Part shown: piece after piece, positions 42,036 through 52,552 of the stretch
Numbering within the stretch: the first letter of the stretch is position 1
How the letters are laid out: each line of letters starts with the position of its first letter
NCBI GenBank assembly: GCA_016710325.1
Contig: JADJXK010000002.1
Location: 1,426,001-1,490,000, forward strand
DNA from: Candidatus Leptofilum proximum
GTDB taxonomy: Bacteria; Chloroflexota; Anaerolineae; Promineifilales; Promineifilaceae
DNA length: 64,000 bases
Direction of reading: 5' to 3'
Translations under genes and position numbers: made by a program
The notes under the pieces: model-generated
The model's input: the letters and a program-made list of their open reading frames with translations, nothing else
Told to the model about the DNA's origin: nothing
Database searches by the model: none

Positions 42036-42296
42036 TGATGATCCTTGGATGTGCGTCCTTGCTCGGACTTATTTAAGGGTTCACATTTAGGTGGGCTTTT
42101 ATTTTTAGGAAAGCCCTGGGCTGATTGCCTTTTTTATAAAATTGGGACAACAGCGGAATAGTTTGGACACAGTAGTATTTATTGTATAAGGAAAACATAA
42201 ACGAAATCTAGCCAAGGTCGTAAGACCCCAGGGCCAAAAAAGGTTAATTTTCCTTCAGATCGGGCAGAGTAAGCCTGGCAGGTATAGGTGACAAAA
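42036..42296. other. Spacer between two signalling modules
   Basis: About 260 bases are AT-rich and have no supported gene. Two A/T-rich blocks may be promoters for the kinase gene, which starts at 42035. No strong hairpin was found. Confidence 0.35.
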
Positions 42297-42926
42297 TTAA
42301 ATGTCGTATTTACGAGCCAGGTCAACTGCTTCTAATCGATTGTCGATGCCTAGTTTTTTGAAAATATTACCAATGTGAGCTTTTACTGTTTTTTCGGTAA
42401 TACCCAAGTTCGCAGCAATTCTTTTGTTGCTCATGCCTGACTTTAACGCTTTGAGTACATCAATCTCCCGAGTGGTTAGTTTATTTAGTCTGGCTGAATG
42501 GTGGGGCTCAAAATTTGAAAATTGTTTCAGCACACGCGTCACCATTCGGCGCGTCAGGGCTGCTTCCCCTTTTTCTACATCTCGCAAAAAGGCTATTAGT
42601 TCCTGAAACGAGATGCGTTTAGGCAAATAGCCAACGGCACCGCAGCGCAGGGCAGAAAATAGATGTTCATCATCTTCATGAACTGAAAGAAAGACGATCT
42701 TGATCCCTGGCTGTTGAGCCAAGATCACCCGGGCCGCGTCAAGGCCAGAGCCATCAGGCAGAATAAAATCCATCAAAATCAAACCGGGTTTTTCGGTTTG
42801 GGCAAGTTCGATAGCCTGAGAAACGGTGCTAGCAATGCCAACCACCTTAATACCCGGTTGACTTTGCAGCAGACCCGCCACCCCCTCTCTGAATATGACA
42901 TGGTCATCTACTAGCAATATCTTCAT
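42297..42926 (-). CDS. NarL/FixJ-family response regulator (second)
   Basis: The 209-residue form starts at ATG 42926, where the receiver begins (MKILLVDDH); an upstream in-frame ATG at 42953 adds nine non-family residues. Receiver residues are intact: acid pair DD, phospho-Asp in LILMDFILPDGSG, Ser in LSVHEDD and Lys in LPKRIS. The LuxR helix-turn-helix is KLTTREIDVLKALKSGMSNKRIAANLGITEKTVKAHIGNIFKKL. It sits 101 bases downstream of a HisKA_3 kinase in the same direction, so the two are a likely pair. Ribosome-site sequence is weak for either start. Confidence 0.9.
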   Translation of the reverse strand: MKILLVDDHVIFREGVAGLLQSQPGIKVVGIASTVSQAIELAQTEKPGLILMDFILPDGSGLDAARVILAQQPGIKIVFLSVHEDDEHLFSALRCGAVGYLPKRISFQELIAFLRDVEKGEAALTRRMVTRVLKQFSNFEPHHSARLNKLTTREIDVLKALKSGMSNKRIAANLGITEKTVKAHIGNIFKKLGIDNRLEAVDLARKYDI

Positions 42927-43027
42927 TCTGCAAACTGCCCAAAAAATACACAAACACCCAAGGACGATGGCTCGCAGGATAAAATATGAATATTACGATT
43001 TAGCTTATGAATAAAGAATTTGGCGTT

Positions 43028-44353
43028 TTAAGAAAGAGGAAGGTACAAATGAACGGTTGTTCCCTGGCTGGGGGCAGCAACTATGTGAAGACGGCCGTTT
43101 ATCTCCTGAGCCCGTTCCTGGATGATGATCAGGCCGTAATGACCCTCCAACGGGACTGAATCGATCTCAAACCCCACACCATCATCTACGACGATGATTT
43201 CCAACAGTTCATGCGTCCAATTGACAGCGACAGAAAGGTGCCTGGCCTGAGCATGTTTACCGACGTTTAGCAACAGTTCACGCGTAATGCTCAACACGTT
43301 GTGGCTAATGTAGGGCGCAAGCGGGACAGTCTCCCCCACCGCCGTAAACGCAACTTCAACCTCGGCCAGCTCTCCGATTGATATCGCTTGCTCTCGAATA
43401 GATGCCACCAAATCGGTTGGCGCCTGTAAGGATTGCAGCGTCGATTGAATCTGTTTATAGGCCAGATCGGCAATGTTGTTCATTTGGGTGAGCTCTTCAC
43501 GAACGGCCGTAATTTCCGCCATTACCTTCTCGCCTTTAAGTTCCTGTAGTTTCATCCGAAGCAAATTGAGGTGCTGAGCAATCGTGTCATGGAGCTGCCA
43601 CGCCATCCGTTTGCGTTCGGCGGCCGTTGCTGCGTGCCAAACAGGCTGCGCCGCAAGGGGATGAAAAGTACTGATCGCCAGCGCCAGGGCAGAAATGGCA
43701 TTATTCAATACACGGATTTGCTCTGCCTCTAAACGGTCCGGTGGCTTAACAAAAAGCAAAATAAGCGCTGAAGTTGTATTGGCCAATCCGATGGGCAGGC
43801 CGTAACCCTGATACTGAGAGGTTGGTGGCAATTCGGGATACTGTTTTCTGTCAAGCGGGTGGAGTTCAGTGGGAAGCGGCATAGATTGGCTGTCAATAGT
43901 CAGGAAAGCAGGTATGTCGGGGAATTTTTCGTAGGGACGAACCCATTCAACGGCCGTTTCAAACTGATTGTGGTCCTGATCATGAACAAAAATAACAATG
44001 GCCGCAAAAGGGGCCACATTTTGCAGCAGCTCAGGCAGAGCAGCTTGCAATTCATCCCAACTGTTAACCTGGCCCAGCCGCTGCGTAAATCGCTTCTCTA
44101 CATACTGAGATTGAGCTACCTTGATTAAAGATTGTTCTGATCGTCGCAGCAGCGTCAATATCCAGCCAACCAGTAAGGGATAAAAAAGTCCAAACAGAAA
44201 AACTTCCCAACCAAAACGTATTTCCAAACTTTTCGTTTGAGAATGCTCCAACCACTCAAAAGAAATATTGACAAGCCCAACAACAATCACCAGGAGCCAG
44301 CGATAGTTTAAAACAAAATTGCGAATTGCCAGAACTTGTGTCGGGTTTGCCAT
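43028..44353 (-). CDS. HisKA_3 sensor kinase with membrane and GAF-like input
   Basis: This 441-residue protein has two N-terminal membrane helices (~17-37 and ~47-67) separated by a short loop. A cytoplasmic GAF-like domain follows (~90-230; WDELQAALPELLQNVAPFAAIVIFVHDQDHNQFE, ALILLFVKPPDRLEAEQIRVLNNA). The kinase core has phospho-His in AWQLHDTIAQHLNLLRMKL, an N-box-like region RELLLNVGKHAQA and G1 VDDGVGF. The second glycine box is reduced (GHYGLIIIQERAQEINGRL), as usual in this family. It has almost no extracytoplasmic domain, so it should sense an internal signal. It is divergent from the pseudo-receiver gene at 44605 and probably acts with the regulator downstream. Confidence 0.88.
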   Translation of the reverse strand: MANPTQVLAIRNFVLNYRWLLVIVVGLVNISFEWLEHSQTKSLEIRFGWEVFLFGLFYPLLVGWILTLLRRSEQSLIKVAQSQYVEKRFTQRLGQVNSWDELQAALPELLQNVAPFAAIVIFVHDQDHNQFETAVEWVRPYEKFPDIPAFLTIDSQSMPLPTELHPLDRKQYPELPPTSQYQGYGLPIGLANTTSALILLFVKPPDRLEAEQIRVLNNAISALALAISTFHPLAAQPVWHAATAAERKRMAWQLHDTIAQHLNLLRMKLQELKGEKVMAEITAVREELTQMNNIADLAYKQIQSTLQSLQAPTDLVASIREQAISIGELAEVEVAFTAVGETVPLAPYISHNVLSITRELLLNVGKHAQARHLSVAVNWTHELLEIIVVDDGVGFEIDSVPLEGHYGLIIIQERAQEINGRLHIVAAPSQGTTVHLYLPLS

Positions 44354-44604
44354 GAGCGTAACTTTGCAGGCAGGGCCAGGCGTAGAATGTAAGCTTGTAG
44401 AAATCAGCTTGTTTTACAGGTGCGGAGCCCAATCCAACTGAAATAGAACGAGTTGGCATCATTTTATCACATATTATCCCGAACACTGGGAAGTGTCTCA
44501 TGGAATAATCGTTACTTTTTCTGAGTTTGGATCACTTAGTAGGATAAGGGCCGCTTATGCCCATGAGAGAGGCCGCCAACTTAATCTTATAGTTAGCAGG
44601 AGCG

Positions 44605-44946
44605 ATGATGATCCTCAAACGTGTTCTTCTGATCGGCAAGGAAAATTTGTTTATTGAGGGAGTGGCAAGCCTGTTGTCAAAAAGATCAAATCAGCAGGTT
44701 ACACGTATAGAACCAACAGATACGTACACTTTGGTAAATGAAATCTGGCGAATTCAACCAAGCATCGTCATTCTAAACACACTCAACTGGAAACAACCTT
44801 TAGTCATATTGGCGCATTTAAAAACCTATCCAGCTCTAAAGTTGATCGTTGTCAATGAACACAACAACGACATTGTGATTTATGAGCACGAAGGTTTATT
44901 TCGTGAACCGCACAAAGTTCTTGCAAGCAAGCAGCTTGCCTGCTGA
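44605..44946 (+). CDS. Degenerate stand-alone receiver-like protein (second)
   Basis: This 113-residue protein has GCAGGAGCG before two adjacent ATGs (44605 and 44608); the second has better spacing. The CheY-like pattern is readable: beta1 RVLLIGKENLFIEGVASLL and beta3 PSIVILNTLNW. The acid pair is Gly-Lys and the phospho-acceptor is Asn, so it cannot be phosphorylated in the normal way. No output domain is attached. It resembles the NarL-type receivers next door, especially in LLI-x3-NLFIEGVA versus LLVDDHVIFREGVA, and probably derives from such a gene. Its stop abuts that of the convergent GH1 gene without a gap. It may modulate the kinase encoded divergently. Confidence 0.6.
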   Translation: MMILKRVLLIGKENLFIEGVASLLSKRSNQQVTRIEPTDTYTLVNEIWRIQPSIVILNTLNWKQPLVILAHLKTYPALKLIVVNEHNNDIVIYEHEGLFREPHKVLASKQLAC

Positions 44947-46176
44947 TTACCCAACAAGCCTGTTGGCCAGTGCCACCCGGCTCAGCCAGCGGGCGCTGGG
45001 TTTGACCGTGCGCTGCTGCGTGGTGCGATCCACGGCGATGATGCCAAAGGTGGGCCGGTAGCCCAGCATCCATTCAAAGTTGTCAAAGGCGGACCAGGCA
45101 AAATAGCCGCGAACGTCCAACCCATCGCGCAGGCAGTCGGCCACGCTTTGCAGCGCCGTCTGGTAATACGCCAGGCGACGGCCGTCGTCCGGGGTGCCGA
45201 TGCCGTTTTCGGTGACCATCAGCGGCACACCGGCCACCTCGTGAGCGCGGCGCAAAGTGGCGCCAATGGCCTGTGGCCAGAATTCGTAGCCCATCTGCGT
45301 CGTTTCCACGCCTTCTTCCGGGTCAAGGGCACCTTCGGGACCATAGCGCTCACGCGTGTAGGTCTGCACGCCGACAAAATCATCCTCGCGGGCCGCTTCC
45401 AGGAAGACGTCTTGCAATTCCCAACGCATTTTGTCACGCACGGCTTCGCCACCGGGCTCGGCCTGCATGTCCGACATGGCAATGGTGAGGCTCACGGGCA
45501 GCGACGGCCGTTCCGCCTTAATCGCCGCCCGCGCCTGGTGATGAGCCGCCAGGATGACGTCTCGTCCCTCTTCGGTGCCAGCAAACATGAAAGGAGCAAA
45601 CTGTTCAGGCGTGGTGTGCAGCGCCTGTGCCGCCCGCCGGATGAACGTGTCGTCGGTGCCGCCAGCCATCCACAGCAAGGCGGCCATACGCGGAATGTTG
45701 ACCTCGTTGATGGTGCAGACCGCTTCGATGAGATCACCCAGATGTGCGGTGACCTTTTGGGCGTAACGGCCGAATTTGGCCGACGTCTCCATATTCTGCC
45801 AGCCCCCCTGGCTGATGAGCCAGCGCGGCGAAGTGAAATGGTGATAGGTCACCACCGGCTTCAGACCGTGCGCCAGGCAGGTTTCACACATGCGGCGGTA
45901 ATGGTCCAGGGCGGCGGTGGAGAAACGGCCGTCTTCAGGCTCCACCCGTGCCCACTCCACCGAAAACCGGTAGCTGTTAAAGCCCAATTCAGCCAGCAGC
46001 GCCACATCCTCCGGGTAACGATGGTAATGGTCGATGGCATCACCCGACGGCTCGGCAAAAACCGTGCCCGGGACGTGTTCCATCACCCAAAAATCGCTGT
46101 TGGTGTTGTTGCCTTCTACCTGGTGAGCGGCCGTAGCCGTGCCCCACAAAAAATCATCTGGAAATTCGTTGCTCAT
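44947..46176 (-). CDS. GH1 beta-glycosidase
   Basis: The 409-residue form starts at ATG 46176 (AAGGGAAC upstream) with the family N-terminus FPDDFLWGTATAAHQVEG. Acid/base Glu158 lies in CTINEVN, where most relatives have NEP. Nucleophile Glu323 lies in VTENG. The aglycone and sugar-binding residues W-SAFDNFEW are present near the C-terminus. It is somewhat shorter than the usual ~440-450 residues but not visibly truncated. It has no signal peptide, so it works in the cytoplasm on imported oligosaccharides. Last gene of the oligosaccharide operon, 67 bases behind GH3; beta-glucosidase, fucosidase or galactosidase specificity cannot be told. Confidence 0.92.
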   Translation of the reverse strand: MSNEFPDDFLWGTATAAHQVEGNNTNSDFWVMEHVPGTVFAEPSGDAIDHYHRYPEDVALLAELGFNSYRFSVEWARVEPEDGRFSTAALDHYRRMCETCLAHGLKPVVTYHHFTSPRWLISQGGWQNMETSAKFGRYAQKVTAHLGDLIEAVCTINEVNIPRMAALLWMAGGTDDTFIRRAAQALHTTPEQFAPFMFAGTEEGRDVILAAHHQARAAIKAERPSLPVSLTIAMSDMQAEPGGEAVRDKMRWELQDVFLEAAREDDFVGVQTYTRERYGPEGALDPEEGVETTQMGYEFWPQAIGATLRRAHEVAGVPLMVTENGIGTPDDGRRLAYYQTALQSVADCLRDGLDVRGYFAWSAFDNFEWMLGYRPTFGIIAVDRTTQQRTVKPSARWLSRVALANRLVG

Positions 46177-46243
46177 AATGTTCCCTTTTCTGTTTCGTGG
46201 CAAGATTGGACCAATCTCCAAAGATTGGTCCAATCTGAAATGC

Positions 46244-48535
46244 CTACGCCTGCACCTGCATACTGTGCACCTGGGCCAACAGCAGGTCCACGATGTCATC
46301 GGCGGGCTGGGTCAGGGCGTCTTCCTGAAAATGGAGAATGCTCAACAAAGGCATGTCCAGCATGAACCCGGCCGTATCCATGCCAATTGTGTCGCTGCCA
46401 TTCCCATCCTCGCCGCCAAAGATGCGGTTCAGCTGCCCCATCATCTGCTGGTACATCGGCTCAAAGGCCACCTTGCCGTAGGGATCATCCAGCCAGGCGC
46501 GGATGGTCGATTCGCGGTGCAACACCGAGGGCAGCCGCAGCGTCGATTCCAGCGTCACGGTCGCAGTGCAGCGGATATCCTCGGCAGAGGCGCCAATCAG
46601 AATGTCGAACTGGCCATTTTCGGTGACCCACTGCCCGTAGACGGGATCGTAGTAGGCAAAGGCGCGGAAATTCAGCGGGATGGTCACGGTTTTGGTTTCG
46701 CCCGGCTGGAGTTCAACCTTGGCAAAACCTTTGAGTTCTTTGAACGGCCGTACCAACCGCGCCACCTGGTCATGCACATACACCTGCACTACCTCTTTGC
46801 CCGCCACGGCGCCGGTGTTGGTCACATCCACCGAGACGTTCAATCCATCGACATCTCTAAAACGGGTCGCCGAAACCTGCGCATTGCTGTAGGCAAACGT
46901 GGTGTAGCTCAGGCCAAAACCAAAGGGGAATTGGGTGGGCACTTCTTTGCTGTCGTAGTAGCGGTAGCCGATGAACAGCCCTTCGCCATAGCGCACCACG
47001 CCGTTTTCGCCGGGGAAGTTGAGGTAAGCCGGGGTGTCGGCCAGCCGCACCGGGTACGTTTCGGCCAGCTTGCCGGAGGGGTTGACGCGGCCAAAAAGCA
47101 CGTCGGCAATGGCGCCGCCGCCCGCCTGGCCCATCATCCACGCTTCCAGCACGGCGGCCGTGCTGTCCATCCACTCCTTGACCACCACGGGCGCGCCATT
47201 GTTGAGAATGACGACGGTGTTGGGCTGAACGGCCGTCACCGCCTGAATCAGCGCCACCTGTTGTTCGGTCAGGTCCAGGTCTGGCCGGTCGTAGCCTTCT
47301 GACTCTTTAAACGTGGGCAGAGCAAGGTACAGCAGCGCCACATCGGCCACCCGGGCCGTGGCCACAGCTTCATCGATCAATGCCTGCTCAAACTCGGCAC
47401 CTTCCGGGTAGCCGGGGGCATAGCTGAGCTCCGCGTTCCCGGCCAGCTTTTGCAGCTCGGTAAAGGGCACATCTACCTGGGTGGCGTTGATGTGCGAGCT
47501 GCCGCCGCCCTGGAAGTGGGCTTTTTGCGCCGCCCGGCCAATCACGGCGATGTGCTGCGGCTGTTTCAGGGGCAGCAGACCATTGTTTTTGAGCAGCACC
47601 ATGCCTTCGGCGGCAATATTGCGCGCCAGCCCATGGTGCGCCGCCACGTCGAACGTGCCGCCTTTGGGCGTTTGCGCCGCACAAAAAACGATCTGCAAGA
47701 TGCGGCGCACCGACTCGTCCAACACGGCCTCATCCAGCTGGCCGTCGCGCACCGCTTCGATGACGGCGTTGACGCGCCGCTGCTTGGGGCCTGGCATCTC
47801 CAGGTCCAGCCCGGCCTGCAGCGAGGCCACGCGGTCGTGCACCGCGCCCCAGTCGGAAACCACAAACCCTTCGAAGCCCCATTCATCTTTCAAAATTTCG
47901 GTGAGCAGGCGGTGATGTTCAGAGGCGTAGGTGCCGTTGACTTTGTTGTAGGCGCACATGACGGTCCACGGTTTGGCCTGGGTAACGGCCGTTTCAAACG
48001 CGGGCAAATAAAGCTCGCGCAGGGTACGCTCATCAATCTCAGCGCTGATGGCAAAGCGCTCAAATTCCTGGTTGTTGGCCGCGTAATGCTTCAGCGAAGT
48101 GCCCACGCCTTTGCTTTGAATGCCGTTGATCAGACTGGAAGCCATCTGCCCGGCCAGGTACGGATCTTCAGAAAAATATTCAAAGTTACGGCCGCACAAC
48201 GGCGTGCGCTTCAGGTTGGCCCCAGGCCCCAGCAGCACATCTACTTTCAGGGCGATGGCTTCTTGGGCCAGCGCCTGCCCCATTTCATACAACAAATCAA
48301 CATCCCAACTAGACGCCAGGCTGGAAGCTGTTGGGAAACAGGTAGCTGGCAGGCTCTTGACGGCCAGGGCATGGATATCCGGTTGGCGACGGACACCGTG
48401 TGGTCCATCGGAAACAATCAACTCAGGCACATTCAGCCGGTCGATTAGGGTTGTTGACCAGGCGCTGGCCCCGGTACACAGCGCCGCCTTTTCTTCTAAT
48501 GTCATTTGCTTGATGATAGCTTGAATATCATTCAT
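46244..48535 (-). CDS. GH3 beta-glucosidase-type hydrolase
   Basis: This 763-residue protein has the three GH3 parts. The TIM barrel at ~1-300 has KHYAANNQE and nucleophile Asp228 in VVSDWGAVHD. The alpha/beta sandwich at ~310-540 has the GGGSSH-containing sugar-binding loop. The fibronectin-III-like domain at ~600-700 is VDVTNTGAVAGKEVVQVYV. A C-terminal extension of ~60 residues follows. There is no signal peptide, so it acts in the cytoplasm. Its ATG overlaps the stop of the YdjC-like gene (ATGA), a sign of translational coupling. With GH1 and the ABC importer it probably degrades imported beta-gluco- or similar oligosaccharides. Confidence 0.93.
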   Translation of the reverse strand: MNDIQAIIKQMTLEEKAALCTGASAWSTTLIDRLNVPELIVSDGPHGVRRQPDIHALAVKSLPATCFPTASSLASSWDVDLLYEMGQALAQEAIALKVDVLLGPGANLKRTPLCGRNFEYFSEDPYLAGQMASSLINGIQSKGVGTSLKHYAANNQEFERFAISAEIDERTLRELYLPAFETAVTQAKPWTVMCAYNKVNGTYASEHHRLLTEILKDEWGFEGFVVSDWGAVHDRVASLQAGLDLEMPGPKQRRVNAVIEAVRDGQLDEAVLDESVRRILQIVFCAAQTPKGGTFDVAAHHGLARNIAAEGMVLLKNNGLLPLKQPQHIAVIGRAAQKAHFQGGGSSHINATQVDVPFTELQKLAGNAELSYAPGYPEGAEFEQALIDEAVATARVADVALLYLALPTFKESEGYDRPDLDLTEQQVALIQAVTAVQPNTVVILNNGAPVVVKEWMDSTAAVLEAWMMGQAGGGAIADVLFGRVNPSGKLAETYPVRLADTPAYLNFPGENGVVRYGEGLFIGYRYYDSKEVPTQFPFGFGLSYTTFAYSNAQVSATRFRDVDGLNVSVDVTNTGAVAGKEVVQVYVHDQVARLVRPFKELKGFAKVELQPGETKTVTIPLNFRAFAYYDPVYGQWVTENGQFDILIGASAEDIRCTATVTLESTLRLPSVLHRESTIRAWLDDPYGKVAFEPMYQQMMGQLNRIFGGEDGNGSDTIGMDTAGFMLDMPLLSILHFQEDALTQPADDIVDLLLAQVHSMQVQA

Positions 48536-49419
48536 GACAGACTCCTTTTCTCAAATTTCCTTGCCAGCTTTTCTTGCCATACTTTCTGTAAGGCACGATA
48601 GTTCAATAAAATGATGCCCTCTTCCCGAATGACATCCTGTGCTTGCGGCGAGCTGAAGAAATCAGAATCCGCCTGCCGGTACTGGCTCCCGCCCGGATCA
48701 ATGGCTCTTAGCTCGGCATTGTTCAGGCCAGGGTGCACAGCCCATTCGCTAAGGCCAGCGGGCAGCGCGCGCAGCAGTTCCACAAAACGAGCGGCTTTGG
48801 TGGCGGGATCGAGCAGGTAGCTGTCCAAAAAGTCGTAATCGTTGGTGGGCAGGCCCTGGCTTTGCACCCTCGCAATCCAGGACTGCCCCATCACCCGCAG
48901 CGCCAGGCCATATTCCCGGCCCAGACCCAGCATCAGCGCCAAAATATCTTCCCGGCCGCCCAGGCGCAGCGCGTGCCAATCCAGGTGGGTGGGCTGCAAC
49001 CCGGCAGCCAGCACCACCTCGATCTGTGCCCGAAACTCCATTTCCAGTTCCGCCAGACTGACCTGGGCCAGAAATTCTGGCATCTGCTCAAAGTTGTAAA
49101 AATGCCCGTCTTTATTAACGAGGGATGGCACTTTATCCCAGGCCGTGACAGGTCCCCAGCGGTAGTTGGGCCACTCGGCAACGGCCGTAAGATGCACCCC
49201 AAACGCCACCTCGGGATGGTCCGCCAGGAAGTGCATGGCGTGCCACGCCCAGGGGCAGGGCGCCATCAAGGTAGTAGAACGCACTATGCCAGCTTGCAGC
49301 GTGCCAACAATGGCTTCATTCACCGCCTGGCACATGCCAAAATCATCGGCATTGATAATCAGTAAACGAGCGTCTGCCGGGTATCCTAGCAGCTGGTTTG
49401 TGTGGCTATCGGGCGACAT
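48532..49419 (-). CDS. YdjC/ChbG-family carbohydrate deacetylase
   Basis: This 295-residue protein has the family signature LLIINADDFGMCQAVNEAI near the N-terminus (Asp metal ligand), FGVHLTA, and PTHLDWHALRLGG with histidine ligands. The family removes acetyl groups from chito-oligosaccharides such as diacetylchitobiose. That suggests imported substrates may carry N-acetyl groups, although other members have different targets. It lies 27 bases behind the DppF-like ATPase gene and overlaps the GH3 start by four bases. It is cytoplasmic. Confidence 0.88.
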   Translation of the reverse strand: MSPDSHTNQLLGYPADARLLIINADDFGMCQAVNEAIVGTLQAGIVRSTTLMAPCPWAWHAMHFLADHPEVAFGVHLTAVAEWPNYRWGPVTAWDKVPSLVNKDGHFYNFEQMPEFLAQVSLAELEMEFRAQIEVVLAAGLQPTHLDWHALRLGGREDILALMLGLGREYGLALRVMGQSWIARVQSQGLPTNDYDFLDSYLLDPATKAARFVELLRALPAGLSEWAVHPGLNNAELRAIDPGGSQYRQADSDFFSSPQAQDVIREEGIILLNYRALQKVWQEKLARKFEKRSLS

Positions 49420-49446
49420 GCTCCAGTGCTTGGGGCCGTTTCTTCG

Positions 49447-50248
49447 TCATACCGTTGAAAGGTCCCACTCCTCATAGATTTTGGGCACATCGTTGATGAG
49501 ACGCCTGGTGTAGGTCTGCTTGGGCCGCAGAATCACCTCATCGGCCGAGCCACTTTCCACAAATTTACCCTTCTCCATGATGTAGACGGTGTCGGACACA
49601 TAATATGCCAGGCCAATGTCGTGGGTGATGAAAATGGGTGTCATACCGATTTCGTCACGAAGCTGCATCAGCATGTCCAGGATGGTGGCCCGGGAGCAGG
49701 CATCGATCATCGAGGTTGGTTCGTCGGCCAGCAGGATTTTTGGCTTGAGCAGAAAGATTCGGGCAATCATCAGGCGCTGCTGCTGCCCGCCAGAAAGTTC
49801 AAAGGGATATTTGTTGGTCAGTTCGGCAAATTTCAGGTTAACGAAGCTGCACGCTTCGGTCATCAGCGCCACTTTTTGCTCGTATGGCAGCCGACCACCG
49901 CCGCGCATGCGAATACAGTCGAGCAGCACGGTATCAATCTTGTTGAAGATGTTGTAAGACGAAAACGGGTCCTGGAAGATGGCCTGAATGCTTTTCCAGT
50001 ACTCTTTTTTCTTTCTGTGGCTGCTAATGTCGCGCTTTTGGCCCTGGAAGTAAATATCGCCTTCGCTGGGATTGATCAGGCCGAGCAGCATCTTGGCCAG
50101 GGTGGTTTTGCCGCTGCCCGATTCGCCCACGATGGAGATGACTTCACCTTCGTAGAAGTTAAAATCTACGTTATCCACGGCGACCGTTTTGTTGCGGCCA
50201 AGTCCAAATACTTTTGTAACGCCCTTGCCACTCAGGCAAAGTTTTCTT

Positions 50249-50259
<11 letters not shown>
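49447..50259 (-). CDS. ABC transporter ATPase, DppF/OppF type
   Basis: The 270-residue form starts at ATG 50259 inside the end of the preceding ATPase gene (11-base overlap), with GGGAGG upstream. Walker A (GESGSGKTT), Q-loop (IFQDPFSSYN), signature (LSGGQQQR), Walker B (ILLADEPTS) and H-loop (FITHD) are all present. The C-terminal oligopeptide/dipeptide extension is short (RRLINDVPKIYEEWD). It energises the importer together with the second ATPase. In such operons these transporters often carry oligosaccharides instead of peptides. Confidence 0.93.
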
Positions 50260-51274
<1,015 letters not shown>

Positions 51275-51283
51275 TTTTATCAC

Positions 51284-52534
51284 CTAATCCCGTAGTGCCG
51301 GATTGAACACCTGGTCAAGACCGGTATTCATTAAATTCATAGAGAAGGCAATCAGGGCAATTGTCACGATGACGGGGAAATAAGCCCACCATTTGCCCAG
51401 GATGTGCGCCTGGTAAATCATCGCCCAGTTCATCATCAAGCCCAGCGTGGGCACATCCGTTGTTTTGGGGCCCAACCCCAGGATAGATAACCCGGCTTCG
51501 GCCAGAATGCCCGAGGAAATTTGCAAGATCAGGGCCATGATGACGTAGGAGGCAATGTAAGGCAGAATGTCTCGGACGATGATGTGGGCAATCGAATGCC
51601 CGGACAGTTTGGACAGGTTGACGTGATCCCGGTTGCGTAAGGAGATCACCTGCGAACGCACCGCCCTGGCCGTCCATACCCAGGAGGTAAAGCCAATCAC
51701 CACCGCAATGGTAAAGGCGCCTCGCTGTTCCTGGCCTAAGCTGAATGAAATCAGGATCAGCAAGACAAAGCTGGGAATAACGATAAAGAGGTTGGTGATG
51801 AACATAATCACGTCATCAACAATGCCGCCAACATAACCGGAGACCAATCCCAGCACCAGGCCAATGAAGGTCGCGATGATACCGGCCACAAAGCCAATCT
51901 GCAGGGAGACGCCGGTGGCTTTAACCAGTTCGGTGAGCACGTCTCGGCCAAAATTGTCGGTTCCCAGCGGCAGCACGCGCACGTTGGCCACCTGGTTCAC
52001 GTTTACGTAGGCTGTTTGCGGCACGGAACCGGTTGCTTCGAGAACGGCCGTTTCCCCGTTCATCGTCGCAATAAGCGCTGCCTCCGTTGAGAGCAGCCCC
52101 TGGATGGAATTGTTGAGCCGGATGTAATAATTTCGGTCTGCGTTGGTCATTCCCGGCAGCCGCGTGGCTGGATCAAAATTGGCAAACCACTGGTCCAGCA
52201 GCAGCTCCGTGTTGCTAATGTCAATCTCGGACTCGGGCATACCCGCGCCGACCAGCCATTTGCGGATGGCTTCACGATCTTCATCCTTAAACCGGCTGGA
52301 AATACGGCGCTCGGCCGCTTTATCCAGGTTGAGCGTGTAATGCGGCGCGCCAATGCTGTCGTAGACATTTACGTAGATGCCCGGCGCAAAAAACGTGCCC
52401 TGACCAATGATTTTCAGCGGCGGGTCCGGCACAATCAGCGGATAAACCAGCACAATCAGTAAAATCGTGGCAAAAATGGAAAAGCCTGCCACAAATTTGC
52501 CGGAGCGAAAAACTTGTTGCAAAAAATGTTTCAT
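51284..52534 (-). CDS. ABC permease, DppC type, with large extracytoplasmic insertion
   Basis: This 416-residue permease is longer than the usual ~280-300. TM1 is at ~15-36. Then come about 150 extra extracytoplasmic residues (~40-190; IGQGTFFAPGIYVNVYDSIGAPHYTLNLDKAAERR...), before the typical LGTDNFGRDVL motif and five further helices. The cytoplasmic EAA-like loop (LSGHSIAHIIVRDILPYIASYV) that contacts the ATPase is intact. The insert may contact the binding protein or select substrate. It sits 18 bases downstream of the DppB-like gene. Confidence 0.9.
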   Translation of the reverse strand: MKHFLQQVFRSGKFVAGFSIFATILLIVLVYPLIVPDPPLKIIGQGTFFAPGIYVNVYDSIGAPHYTLNLDKAAERRISSRFKDEDREAIRKWLVGAGMPESEIDISNTELLLDQWFANFDPATRLPGMTNADRNYYIRLNNSIQGLLSTEAALIATMNGETAVLEATGSVPQTAYVNVNQVANVRVLPLGTDNFGRDVLTELVKATGVSLQIGFVAGIIATFIGLVLGLVSGYVGGIVDDVIMFITNLFIVIPSFVLLILISFSLGQEQRGAFTIAVVIGFTSWVWTARAVRSQVISLRNRDHVNLSKLSGHSIAHIIVRDILPYIASYVIMALILQISSGILAEAGLSILGLGPKTTDVPTLGLMMNWAMIYQAHILGKWWAYFPVIVTIALIAFSMNLMNTGLDQVFNPALRD

Positions 52535-52552
52535 AGCAGCATCTTCCCCTTA

